Shown: piece after piece, positions 19,332-30,049 of the stretch
Numbering within the stretch: position 1 is the first letter of the stretch
How the letters are laid out: each line of letters starts with the position of its first letter
Origin: CAVSUZ01 sp963791885
GTDB taxonomy: Bacteria > Pseudomonadota > Alphaproteobacteria > Acetobacterales > Acetobacteraceae
Reading direction: 5' to 3'
Assembly (NCBI GenBank): GCA_963791885.1
Contig: CAWBUL010000005.1
Location: 124,001 to 188,000, forward strand
Length of the DNA: 64,000 nt
Program-made: the position numbers and the translations under genes
Notes under the pieces: model-generated
Told to the model about the DNA's origin: nothing
What the model saw: only the letters and a program-made list of their open reading frames with translations
Databases searched by the model: none

Positions 19332-20155
19332 TCAGTCGCCGAACAGAGTGGCGTGGATGGCTTGCCAGGTGTCGCGGTCCGGTGCGCAGATCAAGCCGCG
19401 CGTCACTTTTGTGGGTTCGTAGGGTGTGCCGTCGAAATGAGCGGAATAGCCGCCGGCTTCCCGATGCAGCAGCCAGCCCGGCGCGTGATCCCACGGGAGC
19501 AAACGGTGATACAGCAAGAAGTGGCAGTGACCGGCGGCCGCTAGGCGGTATTCGTGCGCAGCGCAGCGGTAATTCCAGGTCGCGGCGAAACGTGGGAGGT
19601 TGCGACAGACCGTGCTGCGTGCCGGTTCCGGAAGAAACTGCCAAGAGACGAGGCCAGCCAGCTTTTCGGGACTATTGCCGGCGGCGACGCGAAGGTCGGT
19701 GCGTGTGCCATCCGGACGCTCGATCCAGGCCCCCTCGCCCCGCAGGGCAAGCGCTGTGTCGTCGCCCATGGGATCGTGGATCGCGGACAGGACAACGTCG
19801 CCGCGCGCGATCACCGCCGCCATAACGCCGAACAGCGGCACGCCGGAGGCGTAGTTGAACGTGCCGTCGATTGGGTCCAACACGATGGCGAGATCAACGT
19901 CGGACAAACGGTGAAGCAATGAGGGATCGGCGGCGGCGCTTTCTTCGCCAACGATCAGCGCACCGGGAAAGCGGGACTGCATGGCGGGGATAAGTGCCCG
20001 TTCCGCAGCTTCGTCCGCGTCGGTGACGAGATCAAGGGGACCGGCCTTGTGACGGATGCCGTCGGCACCCAGCCGGCGAAACCGCGGCATGATTTCGCGC
20101 TGCGCGACTGCGCGCAGCAGGTGCGCCAGCTCACGCGCGTCGGTCGCGGTCAGCT

Positions 20156-20159
<4 letters not shown>
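19332..20159 (-). CDS. Inositol monophosphatase family protein
   Basis: A 275-residue Mg-dependent phosphatase of the IMPase/SuhB/CysQ superfamily. Metal-binding motifs are visible: GEESAA, the signature DPIDGTFNY, and WDHAPG near the C-terminus. Substrates in the family include inositol phosphate, histidinol phosphate and PAP; the sequence alone does not separate them. The ATG overlaps the hflX stop (ATGA), so it is translationally coupled to it. Confidence 0.88.
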
Positions 20160-21481
<1,322 letters not shown>

Positions 21482-21811
21482 CCACTTCGGCTTTTGTAAC
21501 ATCAAACAGCTGGATGGGCGCGCCCGGCATGACCGTGCTGATCGCATGCTTGTAAACAAGCTGGGTATGTCCGTCGCGACGAAGCAGCACGGAGAAATTA
21601 TCGAACCAGGTGATGATGCCCTGGAGTTTGACCCCGTTGACCAGGAAAACGGTCACCGGCGTTTTGTTCTTTCGCACATGGTTCAGGAAAACGTCCTGAA
21701 CGTTTTGCGCTTTCTCATTGGCCACGGCATTGATCCTTCTGCTGGGATTTGTGGCATTGACGGGTGAACCTGCGGGCAGCAGGCGCAATTGACTTTAGCA
21801 GCGCGAGCGCA

Positions 21812-22456
21812 TCAGGCAATAGCGCGAAGCCGCGCGGCCAGTTCGAATGCGGACCGGAAATGGAGGTCGGGCGCGGCGGCGTCAATCCCTTGGTCATGCG
21901 CGGCGTCGCCGATCAAAACGGCGGTAACGCCGGCAGCCCTGGCGGTCTGCATGTCCAGTGCCGTGTCACCGAGATACCACACATTTGTTCCAGGATTCGC
22001 CCCGATGCTTTCCAATGCGAGCAGGATCGGGGCGGGATCGGGCTTGTCGGCCTTTGCGTCGCCGGCGCCGACTACGGCACCGAACAAGAGCGACCAGCCG
22101 AGATGCTGCACTTCCTGCCGCAGAAAGCGGCCAGTCTTGTTGGAGACGACGCCCTGCTTGCGCGTGCGGCCCGCTTGGAGGGCTTCACCCACGCCAGGCA
22201 TCGGTCTGACATGATGCAGGTGCTCCTGCTCCAGCGTGGCGTAGAAAATGTCGCGTGCGCGGGTCCATTCATCGCCGAACATCACCGGGAAGCTGTCGCG
22301 TAGTGAAACGCGAACCCGGGCGCGGGTTTCGGCGACGGTCCAGCGAGGCAGACTGAACGCATCGAAGGTCGCGTTCAGCGCCGCGGCGACGCCGGCCCAG
22401 GCATCGACCAGCGTATTGTCCCAGTCGTAGAGAAGCACGTCGGGTTCGGATGACAT
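21812..22456 (-). CDS. HAD-family phosphatase (phosphoglycolate-phosphatase-like)
   Basis: About 214 residues of the HAD superfamily. Motif I is YDWDNTLVD (nucleophile Asp and acid/base Asp), motif II is VVSNKTG, motif III a Lys in ADKPDP and motif IV LGDTALDM. The cap domain is of the helical phosphoglycolate-phosphatase type. Start at ATG 22456 (GTG 22468 is possible). The start codon lies only about 13 bases from that of the divergent alditol oxidase gene, so the promoters must overlap the coding regions. Lies upstream of hfq with an 86-base gap. Confidence 0.85.
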   Translation of the reverse strand: MSSEPDVLLYDWDNTLVDAWAGVAAALNATFDAFSLPRWTVAETRARVRVSLRDSFPVMFGDEWTRARDIFYATLEQEHLHHVRPMPGVGEALQAGRTRKQGVVSNKTGRFLRQEVQHLGWSLLFGAVVGAGDAKADKPDPAPILLALESIGANPGTNVWYLGDTALDMQTARAAGVTAVLIGDAAHDQGIDAAAPDLHFRSAFELAARLRAIA

Positions 22457-22469
22457 GTCGGGGATCACA

Positions 22470-23720
22470 ATGGCTGAGCAGAACTGGTCGGAGACTTACA
22501 CCTATGGCGCCGGTCGCATCCACCGTCCGGAGACGGTGGCAGAGTTGCAGCAATTGGTGAGGGACACAGCGCATATTCGTGCCGTCGGTGCGCGGCATTG
22601 CTTCAACGGGATTGCGGATTCTCCGGGCATGATGGTGGATCTGAGTGCGCTGCCGGCATCGGTGAGCGTCGACGCTTCGCGACGGGTTGCGTGTGTCTCG
22701 GCGGGCATGCGGTATGCGGATGTGGCGCCGCGCGTGCAGGAGGCGGGGTACGCTTTGCACAACATGGCGTCGCTGCCGCACATCACCGTCGCGGGCGCGA
22801 TTGCGACCGGCACGCATGGGTCAGGTGACGGCAATCGCAGTCTGGCCGGGGCGACGGCGGGGATGGAGATCGTCGACGCGCACGGTGAATTACGCTGGGT
22901 GCGACGCAACGATGCCGATTTCAATGCAATGGCGGTGGGGCTGGGGGCGTTCGGGATTGTGACCCGGGTGGAACTGGACATTCAGCCGAGCTTTCACATG
23001 CGGCAAGACGCATACGAAGGCATACCCTGGGACGCGTTTCTTGCGGATATGCGTGCCGTGACCGGCGCGGGCTACAGCGTGAGTATCATGACGCGCTGGG
23101 GTGGGGAGACGCTGGGGCGGATATGGGTGAAGACACGGCTCGGTGGCGTAGATGGGCGCGATATGCTGGCACGGCTGGGGGCCCAGACCGCGTCAACGAT
23201 CACGGCCAGCGGCAACGATCCGGCGTTGATCGGCCTCACGCAATTCGGAGCGGAGGGGTACTGGAGCAACCGGATGTGCCACTTCGAGCCGGAGAGCGAT
23301 TTGGGCGGCGGCGCCCAGATTCAGAGCGAATACATCCTGCCGCGTGCGCGCGCCGTGGAGGCGATTGGGACGATGCGCGCGATGTCGGCGCGGATCGATC
23401 CGTTGCTGGTGGTGAGCGAAATCCGCACGGTGGCGGCGGAGGAGGCGTGGTTAAGTTCGTCCCACGGATACGACGCGGTGGCCCTGCATTTTACCTGGCA
23501 GCGAGAGCGCGAGGCGGTGGAGGCGATCACGCGGGAGATCGAGGCGGAGCTGTTGCCTCTGGGCGCGCGCCCACATTGGGGGAAGATGATCCACGCTGAC
23601 GCTGCGGCGTTGGCGCGCGTGTATCCGCGGTTGCCGGATTTCGTACAGGTGGCGCGTCGGTGGGATCCGGAGGGGAAGTTTCGTAATGCATTTCTGAAAC
23701 GGCACGTATTCGGGAGCTAA
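22470..23720 (+). CDS. Alditol (xylitol/sorbitol) oxidase, FAD-dependent
   Basis: A 416-residue flavoprotein of the VAO family with a C-terminal ALO-type domain. The FAD-binding part has VGARHCFNGIADSPG, where the His is at the position used for covalent FAD attachment in this family, and GAIATGTHGSGDGNRSLAG. The C-terminal part has LHFTWQRE and HWGKMIH. These fit bacterial alditol oxidases, which oxidise polyols to aldoses with release of H2O2. ATG 22470 follows GGGGATCACA. It converges on the polyol-type ABC importer operon (stops overlap in CTAA), which supports a polyol substrate. Confidence 0.85.
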   Translation: MAEQNWSETYTYGAGRIHRPETVAELQQLVRDTAHIRAVGARHCFNGIADSPGMMVDLSALPASVSVDASRRVACVSAGMRYADVAPRVQEAGYALHNMASLPHITVAGAIATGTHGSGDGNRSLAGATAGMEIVDAHGELRWVRRNDADFNAMAVGLGAFGIVTRVELDIQPSFHMRQDAYEGIPWDAFLADMRAVTGAGYSVSIMTRWGGETLGRIWVKTRLGGVDGRDMLARLGAQTASTITASGNDPALIGLTQFGAEGYWSNRMCHFEPESDLGGGAQIQSEYILPRARAVEAIGTMRAMSARIDPLLVVSEIRTVAAEEAWLSSSHGYDAVALHFTWQREREAVEAITREIEAELLPLGARPHWGKMIHADAAALARVYPRLPDFVQVARRWDPEGKFRNAFLKRHVFGS

Positions 23721-24550
23721 CCGCCCTTTAGTCCTCCGGTGGTGAGGCCAGCAACAATTTCCTTCTGCATCAGCAGAGTGAGTAGTAGCACGGGTGCCGT
23801 GACGACGAGCGCAGCGGCAGCGAGCGGTCCCCAACTGACTTGCTCGAAGGTAAGGACATTGTAGACCGCGACCGGCAGGGTGCGGGTTTCCCGGTTCGCC
23901 AGCACCACGCCGAACAGGAAGTTGTTCCAGCTGAAGATGAAGGAGAGGATGGTTGCGACGGTGATGCCCGGGCGCGCCAATGGCAGCGCCACGTACCGGA
24001 ACGCCTGCCAGCTGCCGGCGCCGTCCACCAGGGCCGCTTCCTCCAATTCCACGGGCAGGCCTTCGAAGAAGGCGATCATCACCCAGACCACGATGGGCAC
24101 CGTGATCACCAGATGGGTAATCACCAACGGTGTCAGCGTGCCGATCAAGCCCACCCACTGGAACAGCAGAAATAGTGGGATCAGATAGGAAAGACCCGGA
24201 GTCAGCCGGGCAATGAGAATGAGGGCGGCGGCACGCATGGCTCTCATCCGTGCGATGCCATACCCCGCGGGCACACCGATCGCGATCGCAAGGAAGGTCG
24301 CGCTGAACGAGACAATGACCGAGTTGACGGTGTAGTTGAGGAAGTCGTTCTCGGCGAAGACCTGCACGAAGTTGGAGAGGGTCGGCGGGTGCGGGATGAA
24401 GACGGGTGGAAAGGCTGTGTTGTCCACCTCGGTTTTCAGCGAAAGCGACAGCATCCAAAGGAAGACAAAGGCCGCAGGCGAGACGAGCGCCAGCACCGAG
24501 AGATACAGGCCCAGCCGACCAAGCGCACGCTTGACGCGATAGCGGTTCAT
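23717..24550 (-). CDS. Carbohydrate ABC transporter permease (MalG-like)
   Basis: A 277-residue inner-membrane permease of the CUT1 class with six hydrophobic segments and the EAA loop (EEAALVDGAGSWQAFRYVALPLARPG). The N-terminal segment and long first periplasmic loop are MalG-type. The ATG overlaps the upstream permease stop (ATGA). It is the last gene of a three-gene importer operon; no ATP-binding protein gene follows, because the next gene is convergent. Confidence 0.9.
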   Translation of the reverse strand: MNRYRVKRALGRLGLYLSVLALVSPAAFVFLWMLSLSLKTEVDNTAFPPVFIPHPPTLSNFVQVFAENDFLNYTVNSVIVSFSATFLAIAIGVPAGYGIARMRAMRAAALILIARLTPGLSYLIPLFLLFQWVGLIGTLTPLVITHLVITVPIVVWVMIAFFEGLPVELEEAALVDGAGSWQAFRYVALPLARPGITVATILSFIFSWNNFLFGVVLANRETRTLPVAVYNVLTFEQVSWGPLAAAALVVTAPVLLLTLLMQKEIVAGLTTGGLKGG

Positions 24551-25464
24551 TGCCAGCGGGCCTGTTCGCGCACGACCAGAAGAACCAGGCTGATCGCCAC
24601 GATCAACGCGAAGAACACCACGGTAATCGCACCAGCGTAGCCGAGGTCGTAATACGCGAACGCCTCCTGATACAGCATGATGTTCAGCGTTTCGGAGGCG
24701 GTGCCGGGGCCGCCTTGGGTGATCACGTAGATCACGTCGAAGGATTTCAGCGCGTCGATGGTGCGGATCACGCCGGCCACGACAATGAAGGGCATCAGCA
24801 GCGGCAGGGTGATGTGGCGGAAGCTCTGCCAGGCGCTGGCGCCGTCAAGCCGAGCGGCCTCATACGGATCGCTCGGGAGGCTGGCGATACCGCCGAGCAC
24901 GATCAGCATCACCAGCGGCGTCCATTGCCAGGTCTCGACCATCGCCAAGGTGGGGATGACCGTATTCGGACTGTACGTCCATTCCGAGGGCGGCAAGCCG
25001 ATGGAGTTGAGGATGTAGTTCAGCACGCCCAGTTGCGGGTGGAACATCATGGTCCAGACCAGGGCCACGGCCACGGGGGTCGCCATCATGGGCAGGACGA
25101 AAATCGTGCGCGCGAGGCCCCGGAGCGGGAAGCGCTGGTGGAAGCACAGTGCGGCGGCGATGCCCAGAACCAGCGGGAGCGCGACGGAGAGTGCCGAGAA
25201 GTAGAGAGTGCGTATCATCGCCAAGCCGAACCGCGCATCTGTGACGAGATGGAGGTAATTGCCCCATCCGACCCAGGTTACGCCGCCGCTCGGATCCCAC
25301 TGGTGCACGGAAATGAAGAGCGTGAACACCCAAGGGAAGATGATGACGGCCAGAACGATGACCGCCGCAGGGACCACGAAGGGCCAGTAGCGGCGGACAT
25401 AGTTCGCCCGCGCCCCGGGTCGGGCGCGGGCGCTGCTCGTCAGCGGAAGCGCGGCTGACTTCAC
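24547..25464 (-). CDS. Carbohydrate ABC transporter permease (MalF-like)
   Basis: A 305-residue permease with six membrane segments and the EAA loop (YEAARLDGASAWQSFRHITLPLLMP). Pairs with the MalG-like permease downstream as the heterodimeric channel of a CUT1 importer. It overlaps the binding-protein gene upstream and the permease downstream by four bases each, indicating coupled translation. Confidence 0.9.
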   Translation of the reverse strand: MKSAALPLTSSARARPGARANYVRRYWPFVVPAAVIVLAVIIFPWVFTLFISVHQWDPSGGVTWVGWGNYLHLVTDARFGLAMIRTLYFSALSVALPLVLGIAAALCFHQRFPLRGLARTIFVLPMMATPVAVALVWTMMFHPQLGVLNYILNSIGLPPSEWTYSPNTVIPTLAMVETWQWTPLVMLIVLGGIASLPSDPYEAARLDGASAWQSFRHITLPLLMPFIVVAGVIRTIDALKSFDVIYVITQGGPGTASETLNIMLYQEAFAYYDLGYAGAITVVFFALIVAISLVLLVVREQARWQ

Positions 25465-26786
25465 GCCGCGTTTGATTTGTCCAGCACCGGCTGGAAGGCG
25501 TTGGTCGCATTGGTGAGCTGGGCTTTGACATCATCGCCAGTGACGATGTTGGTGAGCGCCGCACCGATCGTGTCGCGGAACTCGGTAACCGGCACGATCA
25601 CCGGCAGTCCGGAACGGGCCATTTTCAGGCTCGCTTGCGTGGTGTCGAACCATTGTTGCGGGAACGTGCTGGCCTTGATCACGTCGGTCTGCGCGTAGCA
25701 GGACAGGCGCGGCGGCGTGCCGGAGCCGGTCGCGAGCACGTTCGTCAGCATCTGCTTGCCAGTGACCCATTGCACAAACAGCCAGGCGGCTTTCTTGTTC
25801 TTTGCGCCGGCGGGAATGCCGATACCGTCGATAAAAGTGGCGCAATTGTGCGCCTTCGGGCCGGCCGGAACCGGGGCGAAACCGACCGTGTTCATGACGC
25901 GCGACTTGTTCGGATCGAGCAGCGGGGCGGAGAAGCCGATGCCGTCCCACCACATGGCGCCGCGGGCTTGGCTGAACGTGGTCTGGCATTCGTTCCAGTT
26001 GAAGCCGACATTCCCGGGCGGGCCGTATTTCTTCATGATGGTCTGGTACCATTGACCAGCCTCGACCGCTGCTGGTGTGTCGGTCAGCAGTTTCTTTCCA
26101 TCCGGGGTCACCGTCTCCTGATCCCAGCCGAGCAGGATGGAATCGTAGAGAACGACATTGGCGTTCTTGAGGCCGCGGCCGACAAAGCCATAGACGCCTT
26201 TTGACGGCTCGGTGAGCACCTCGGCCATGTGCATCATTTCGTCGAAGGTCTGCGGCGACCCGCTGAAGCCTTTCGCGTTCAACAATTGCTTGTTGTAGAA
26301 GATGATGAACAAATCCTGGTTCAGCGGCAGGACGTTGATGCGGCCGTCGTCGGCTGTTGCCACAGCCATCGACGGCTTGCTGAAGTCGTCCTGGTTGAAA
26401 TCGGAGGCGGTGAGCGTGGGATCCGCGATATAGGGCCGCAGATCCTCCATCCATCTGGCTTTTTCGATCAGCCGCTTTTGCACGTGCATGGCAACCTGCA
26501 ACACGTCGAAACTGGGATGGCCGGTTGCCATCTCCAGCGCGACCTTGGGGCGCTGCTGCTGTTCGGGGATTTGTTCGAAGCCCACGGTGACGCCGGTGAG
26601 TTCCGTAAAGTCCTTCAGATGCGCCTTCGCCACGTCGCCGCGTGGGGAAAGCTGGTAATTGACCTCGATATGCTGGCCCTTGCACTGTTTCCAATCGAAT
26701 TGCGACTGGGCGTTGGCGCGTGAAACGATAGCCGGCGCGGCGAGAACCGCGGCGGAGGCGTGAAGTAAGGTTCGACGGCGAATCAC
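25461..26786 (-). CDS. Sugar/polyol ABC transporter substrate-binding protein
   Basis: A 441-residue periplasmic binding protein of the cluster-B sugar type. A signal peptide with Arg-rich start (RRRTLLHASAAVLAAPAIVS) ends around ANAQ. The mature protein has FTELTGVTVGFEQIPEQQ and the TFDEMMHMAEVLT region typical of maltose/sorbitol-binding proteins. GTG 26786 has an upstream GGGAG at proper spacing. First gene of the importer operon; the adjacent alditol oxidase suggests a polyol ligand (inference). Confidence 0.88.
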   Translation of the reverse strand: MIRRRTLLHASAAVLAAPAIVSRANAQSQFDWKQCKGQHIEVNYQLSPRGDVAKAHLKDFTELTGVTVGFEQIPEQQQRPKVALEMATGHPSFDVLQVAMHVQKRLIEKARWMEDLRPYIADPTLTASDFNQDDFSKPSMAVATADDGRINVLPLNQDLFIIFYNKQLLNAKGFSGSPQTFDEMMHMAEVLTEPSKGVYGFVGRGLKNANVVLYDSILLGWDQETVTPDGKKLLTDTPAAVEAGQWYQTIMKKYGPPGNVGFNWNECQTTFSQARGAMWWDGIGFSAPLLDPNKSRVMNTVGFAPVPAGPKAHNCATFIDGIGIPAGAKNKKAAWLFVQWVTGKQMLTNVLATGSGTPPRLSCYAQTDVIKASTFPQQWFDTTQASLKMARSGLPVIVPVTEFRDTIGAALTNIVTGDDVKAQLTNATNAFQPVLDKSNAA

Positions 26787-26957
26787 TGGCGTTTTCTCCC
26801 GTATGCTGATTTGGCCCCGTCGGGCGCTGCGCGGTCGTTTAGCCCGGCTGGACCGTTGCGCCAAGCGCATAGACTGCTGGGCAACGGCGCTGGTGCACAT
26901 AACCAGACGGCGTCGGATCGTGCGGTGCGAGTTGGATCACAGGAGCATGCCAAGCGG
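26787..26957. promoter_or_regulatory. Presumed promoter region of the polyol importer operon
   Basis: A 171-base gap between the stop of the split MFS gene and the binding-protein start, both on the minus strand. I see no gene in it and no clear operator. By position it should hold the leader and promoter of the importer operon, or read-through from the MFS gene. Confidence 0.35.
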
Positions 26958-27579
26958 TTAAACCACCTTGGCTCCGGCGGGGTCGGTAATGGGCCGTAGC
27001 GCGAGCAGAGCGGCGGCGAGCAGCGCGAAAACGCCAAGCGTCGGGAGAGGCAGGTGGGCTGAAATCGCAGCCAGCACACCGGCAAGCGCACCGGAAAGCG
27101 CCTCGGCGCCGACCTGCAGCGCCTGATTGCCGCCCATGGCCAGGCCTTGCTCCTGTGCGCCGGCCTGTGCGGACAGCAGCATGGCGCAGGCAGGGAGCAG
27201 CAGCGCGATCGCTCCGCCGGCGAGGAAGAGCACCGGCCAAAGCCAGGTGCGATCCGGCACGAGTGCGACTGCGGAGACGAAGACCCCCGTTCCGATCGCG
27301 GCGATGAGGGTGAGCCGTGGTGGATCGACGCGGGAGGCGACGAAGCCGGTGACGCCGAGGTTCACAAGCACGATCGGAAGACCGACCCAGGCGACGAACT
27401 CGGAGATGCGCGAAACGCCGAGATGCAGCGCCTGGGCGAGGTACATCGGATAGGCACGAAAGAAACCGAACGCGGCGAGATAGAGCAGGATGTTGATGCC
27501 GAAGACGCGGCGCAGGTCTGGCCGAAACACAATGGCGAGCGACGTCAGTGTGTTTGCCGGCCGCTTTGTCGTGCCGGCG

Positions 27580-28548
27580 CTAGATGTTTGGTCCCGGGAT
27601 GAGGTGACGCGGGTTGAGTTTGAAGATTTCTGGTGTTGTCGTCCAGGCGTGGCAGACGGCTTCGAACGGGGTCTTCCACCTGAGCGCCTTGAGATGCTTG
27701 GCAAAGTTATAGGCCGACACGAAGGTGAGGACGTGGGCTTTGAGGCTTTCCAGATCGGAATAATGGAACGCCTTAATGGTCGCCTCTTTGACGGTTCGGT
27801 TCATGCGTTCTGCCTGACCGTTCGTCCAAGGGTGATACGGCTTGGTGAGCTTGTGCTTGATGCCGTTCTCATTGCAGACGCGATCGAAAATGTGGGGGCC
27901 GAGATATCGCCTGGTCGGCCCGTTGCGGTTCTTTGGCAGATCGGCGAACGCCATGCCGTTGTCGGTCAGCACGGTGTGGATTGCATACGGGAATGCGTTG
28001 ACCGCGCCGCGCAGGAAATCGGCGCCGTTCATCTTGCCGGCGGCGTCGCGGAACTCGACGTAGGTGAACTTCGAGACCCGGTCGATGGCGAGGAACATGT
28101 TGAGCTTGCCCTCGGCCAAGCGCAGCTCGCAGATGTCGATGTGGACGTAGCCAATGGCCGCCTCGGCGAACTTGCCCCGCTTGGATGCGTGATCTGGGTT
28201 CTCGGGCAGCCGGGAGATGCCATGGCGCTCCAGGCAGCGATGCAGGCTGGATCGGGTGAGCTTGGGGATGCTGTCACGTAGGCATCCGAGCACGTCGTCG
28301 AGCGCCAGCAGGGTGCGCCGTCGGAACTCCACGATCATGGCTTCCTCGACCGCGGTCAGGACAGTGCTGTGAGGGGCGCGCGGCCCCATCGGAGCGTCAT
28401 CGGTGGTAGCCCGGGCCCGCCACTTGGCAACCGTGTTGCGGCTCAGACCATAGTGCTTGGCCAAGGCGCCGCTCGTCTCTTTCGACGCTTGGAGCTCGGC
28501 TCGAACTCGCGGCGTCGTTCGGGCTGAGCCGTGAAGACTGCCTGCCAT
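27580..28548 (-). CDS. IS481-family transposase
   Basis: A 322-residue DDE transposase. N-terminal helix-turn-helix (GALAKHYGLSRNTVAKWRAR), then the integrase core: first Asp in YVHIDICEL, second in VLTDNGMAF, Glu in WTNGQAERMNRTVKEAT. Length is typical. The last codon and TAG stop (27580-27582) lie in the duplicated target GCTAGA, outside the element proper, so the stop is borrowed from the target site. Confidence 0.93.
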   Translation of the reverse strand: MAGSLHGSARTTPRVRAELQASKETSGALAKHYGLSRNTVAKWRARATTDDAPMGPRAPHSTVLTAVEEAMIVEFRRRTLLALDDVLGCLRDSIPKLTRSSLHRCLERHGISRLPENPDHASKRGKFAEAAIGYVHIDICELRLAEGKLNMFLAIDRVSKFTYVEFRDAAGKMNGADFLRGAVNAFPYAIHTVLTDNGMAFADLPKNRNGPTRRYLGPHIFDRVCNENGIKHKLTKPYHPWTNGQAERMNRTVKEATIKAFHYSDLESLKAHVLTFVSAYNFAKHLKALRWKTPFEAVCHAWTTTPEIFKLNPRHLIPGPNI

Positions 28549-28604
28549 AGCGCCTCCTCTCCCTCTCGGGTCAGGTTAGCGTCACGACTCTCCGGGACCA
28601 AACA
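27585..28604 (-). mobile_element. IS481-family insertion sequence, complete
   Basis: A 1020-base element with imperfect terminal inverted repeats of about 25 bases starting TGTTTGGTCCCGG. It is flanked by a 6-base direct repeat GCTAGA (27579-27584 and 28605-28610). IS481 is known to duplicate NCTAGN targets, which this matches. It carries a single transposase gene on the minus strand and splits an MFS transporter gene. Confidence 0.95.
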
Positions 28605-29389
28605 GCTAGAGCGCGCGTCCCGAAACCGCAGGGCGATGACTGCGGTCGTGCAGGCGAGAAGCAGGCAGACGAGGGCGAAGGGCAGTCGGGCGCCGAACCA
28701 GGGGGAGAGGGACGAATCGGCGAGTTTCCCGCCGATCAGCGGACCCACGATGTAAGCGAGGCTCGCGCTCAGATAGATGTAGCCGAAGTATTGCTCCCGT
28801 TGTTCCGGTCGGGTCATGTCGGCAATGGCACCCTGGGCGCACACGATGTTTGACTCGGCCGCGCCCGCGCACAGACAGGCCAAGGCGAGAAGCCAGAGCC
28901 AATCGGCGTAAAGCGACCATACGATCAGCGCGTAGCACCCCGTCGTCAGTGACAGGGATGCCAGGAGGACGGGTCGCCGCCCGACCCGGTCGGAGAGGCT
29001 GCCCAGCATGGGGGAACTGAAGAATTGCCCGAGCGGGTAGAGCGCGAGCAGTCCGCCGAGGATGAGGGAGCGCGTTCCGGTGGCCGTCCGAGGAGGCAGC
29101 AGAGCACTGCCCGGGTGGAGCAGGAGCGGGGTGAAGACGGTGATCATCAGGCTGTAGCCGACGAAGCCTGCGAAGATCACCGCATAGAGCGGCAGCAGGC
29201 GCGGCAGGATCGCGGTTCGTTCCGACACAGGCACGGTATCTTGCCGGCGTAATGGGGTTTGCAAGCATTCAGGGCCTTACCGGGTAGGGTTCCGGCATGG
29301 CCGTCCACGGAGCCGGAGCCTGGGGCCGCGCCCGGCCTTTTGAGGCCTATTGATCGCATCTGAGGCGGGTCGCCGGCCGTTTGGCCGGC

Positions 29390-29563
29390 ATGGACGATCC
29401 AGCCGACGATGTGCCGAACTCCAGCGATTATGCCCTGTACCTCGTGCATGAACTGGCCCGTCTCCTGCGGCGCGCAGACCTTACGGAATGGTCGGACGAA
29501 CAAGCCGGTCTGTTCCGGCGGCGGTTGCATGAGATCAGCGCCATGGTGGACGCGCGGGTATAG
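29390..29563 (+). CDS. Small acidic hypothetical protein (57 aa)
   Basis: A short frame beginning MDDPADDVPNSSDYALYLVHELA and ending in a basic/amphipathic helix (GLFRRRLHEISAMVDARV). Codon use is like the neighbouring genes and the translation looks like a small two-helix protein, but it has no recognisable family and no clear ribosome-binding site. It sits in a stretch of small orphan genes between the split MFS gene and the decayed accessory patch. Confidence 0.4.
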   Translation: MDDPADDVPNSSDYALYLVHELARLLRRADLTEWSDEQAGLFRRRLHEISAMVDARV

Positions 29564-29658
29564 GGGCGGCGATACGGCCTGTCTGACCTGTGATCCATTT
29601 CATGGCCTCGACCGCGTGTTGGCCATATTGCCGCGTCTGCAATCACGGGGATCGCAAC

Positions 29659-30015
29659 ATGTTGCAAACGCAAGCCGACCTGAACAGCTACTTCGCCGCG
29701 GTGCGTGCGCTGCGAAGTGACGACCCATCGCTTCGAGGTCCGGCCATAACGGCGCTGGTGGAACTTGCCCGCCAAGGGATGGAACCCGTCCGTGCCAGAG
29801 CCGCACGCGTGGTGACAGAAGAGTTCGGCCCCTATGCTTTGAGCGAGGGCTTGCCAGCCTGCACCGCACCGGTCCGAATTGTTGAAGAGTGCGACTGCAA
29901 TTGCCGGTCATGCGTATGGCTGTGGCTGGATCAGCAGCCGCCAGCGGTCAGGTATGAAGATGTTCCCGCCGCGGTTCTTCAGAGAGAACACGCTGACCAG
30001 GTCGTGCGTATCTGA
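29659..30015 (+). CDS. Hypothetical protein (118 aa)
   Basis: From ATG 29659 the protein reads MLQTQADLNSYFAAVRAL, then a regular helical stretch (ITALVELARQGMEPVRARAARVVTEEF) and a short Cys-rich patch (ECDCNCRSC). The last 30 residues look less protein-like, so the true end or frame is uncertain. No family is recognised. Confidence 0.4.
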   Translation: MLQTQADLNSYFAAVRALRSDDPSLRGPAITALVELARQGMEPVRARAARVVTEEFGPYALSEGLPACTAPVRIVEECDCNCRSCVWLWLDQQPPAVRYEDVPAAVLQREHADQVVRI

Positions 30016-30049
30016 CCAGCCGTGCCTCGCCTCCGACGTGCCAGGCAGG

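Larger units (their letters stand above)
26958..29264 (-). pseudogene. MFS transporter gene interrupted by an IS481-family element
   Basis: The 5' part (28605-29264) encodes residues 1 to about 220 with FVGYSLMITVFTPLLL, the MFS loop motif GSLSDRVGRRPVLL and GPLIGGKLAD. The 3' part (26958-27584) encodes the last membrane segments (FGINILLYLAAFGFFRAYP ... LGVFALLAAALLALRP). Removing the 1020-base element and one copy of the 6-base duplication rejoins the halves in frame (DARSS then AGTTKRPANT), giving 427 codons, a normal MFS length. So the interruption looks recent. The start is TTG 29264 or GTG 29228. Substrate unknown; multidrug-like appearance. Confidence 0.93.

Noticed and set aside
24550..25458. 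A 302-codon plus-strand frame opposite the ABC permease
   Set aside because: Composition is His/Asp/Gln/Arg-rich without structure, a mirror of hydrophobic codons on the other strand.
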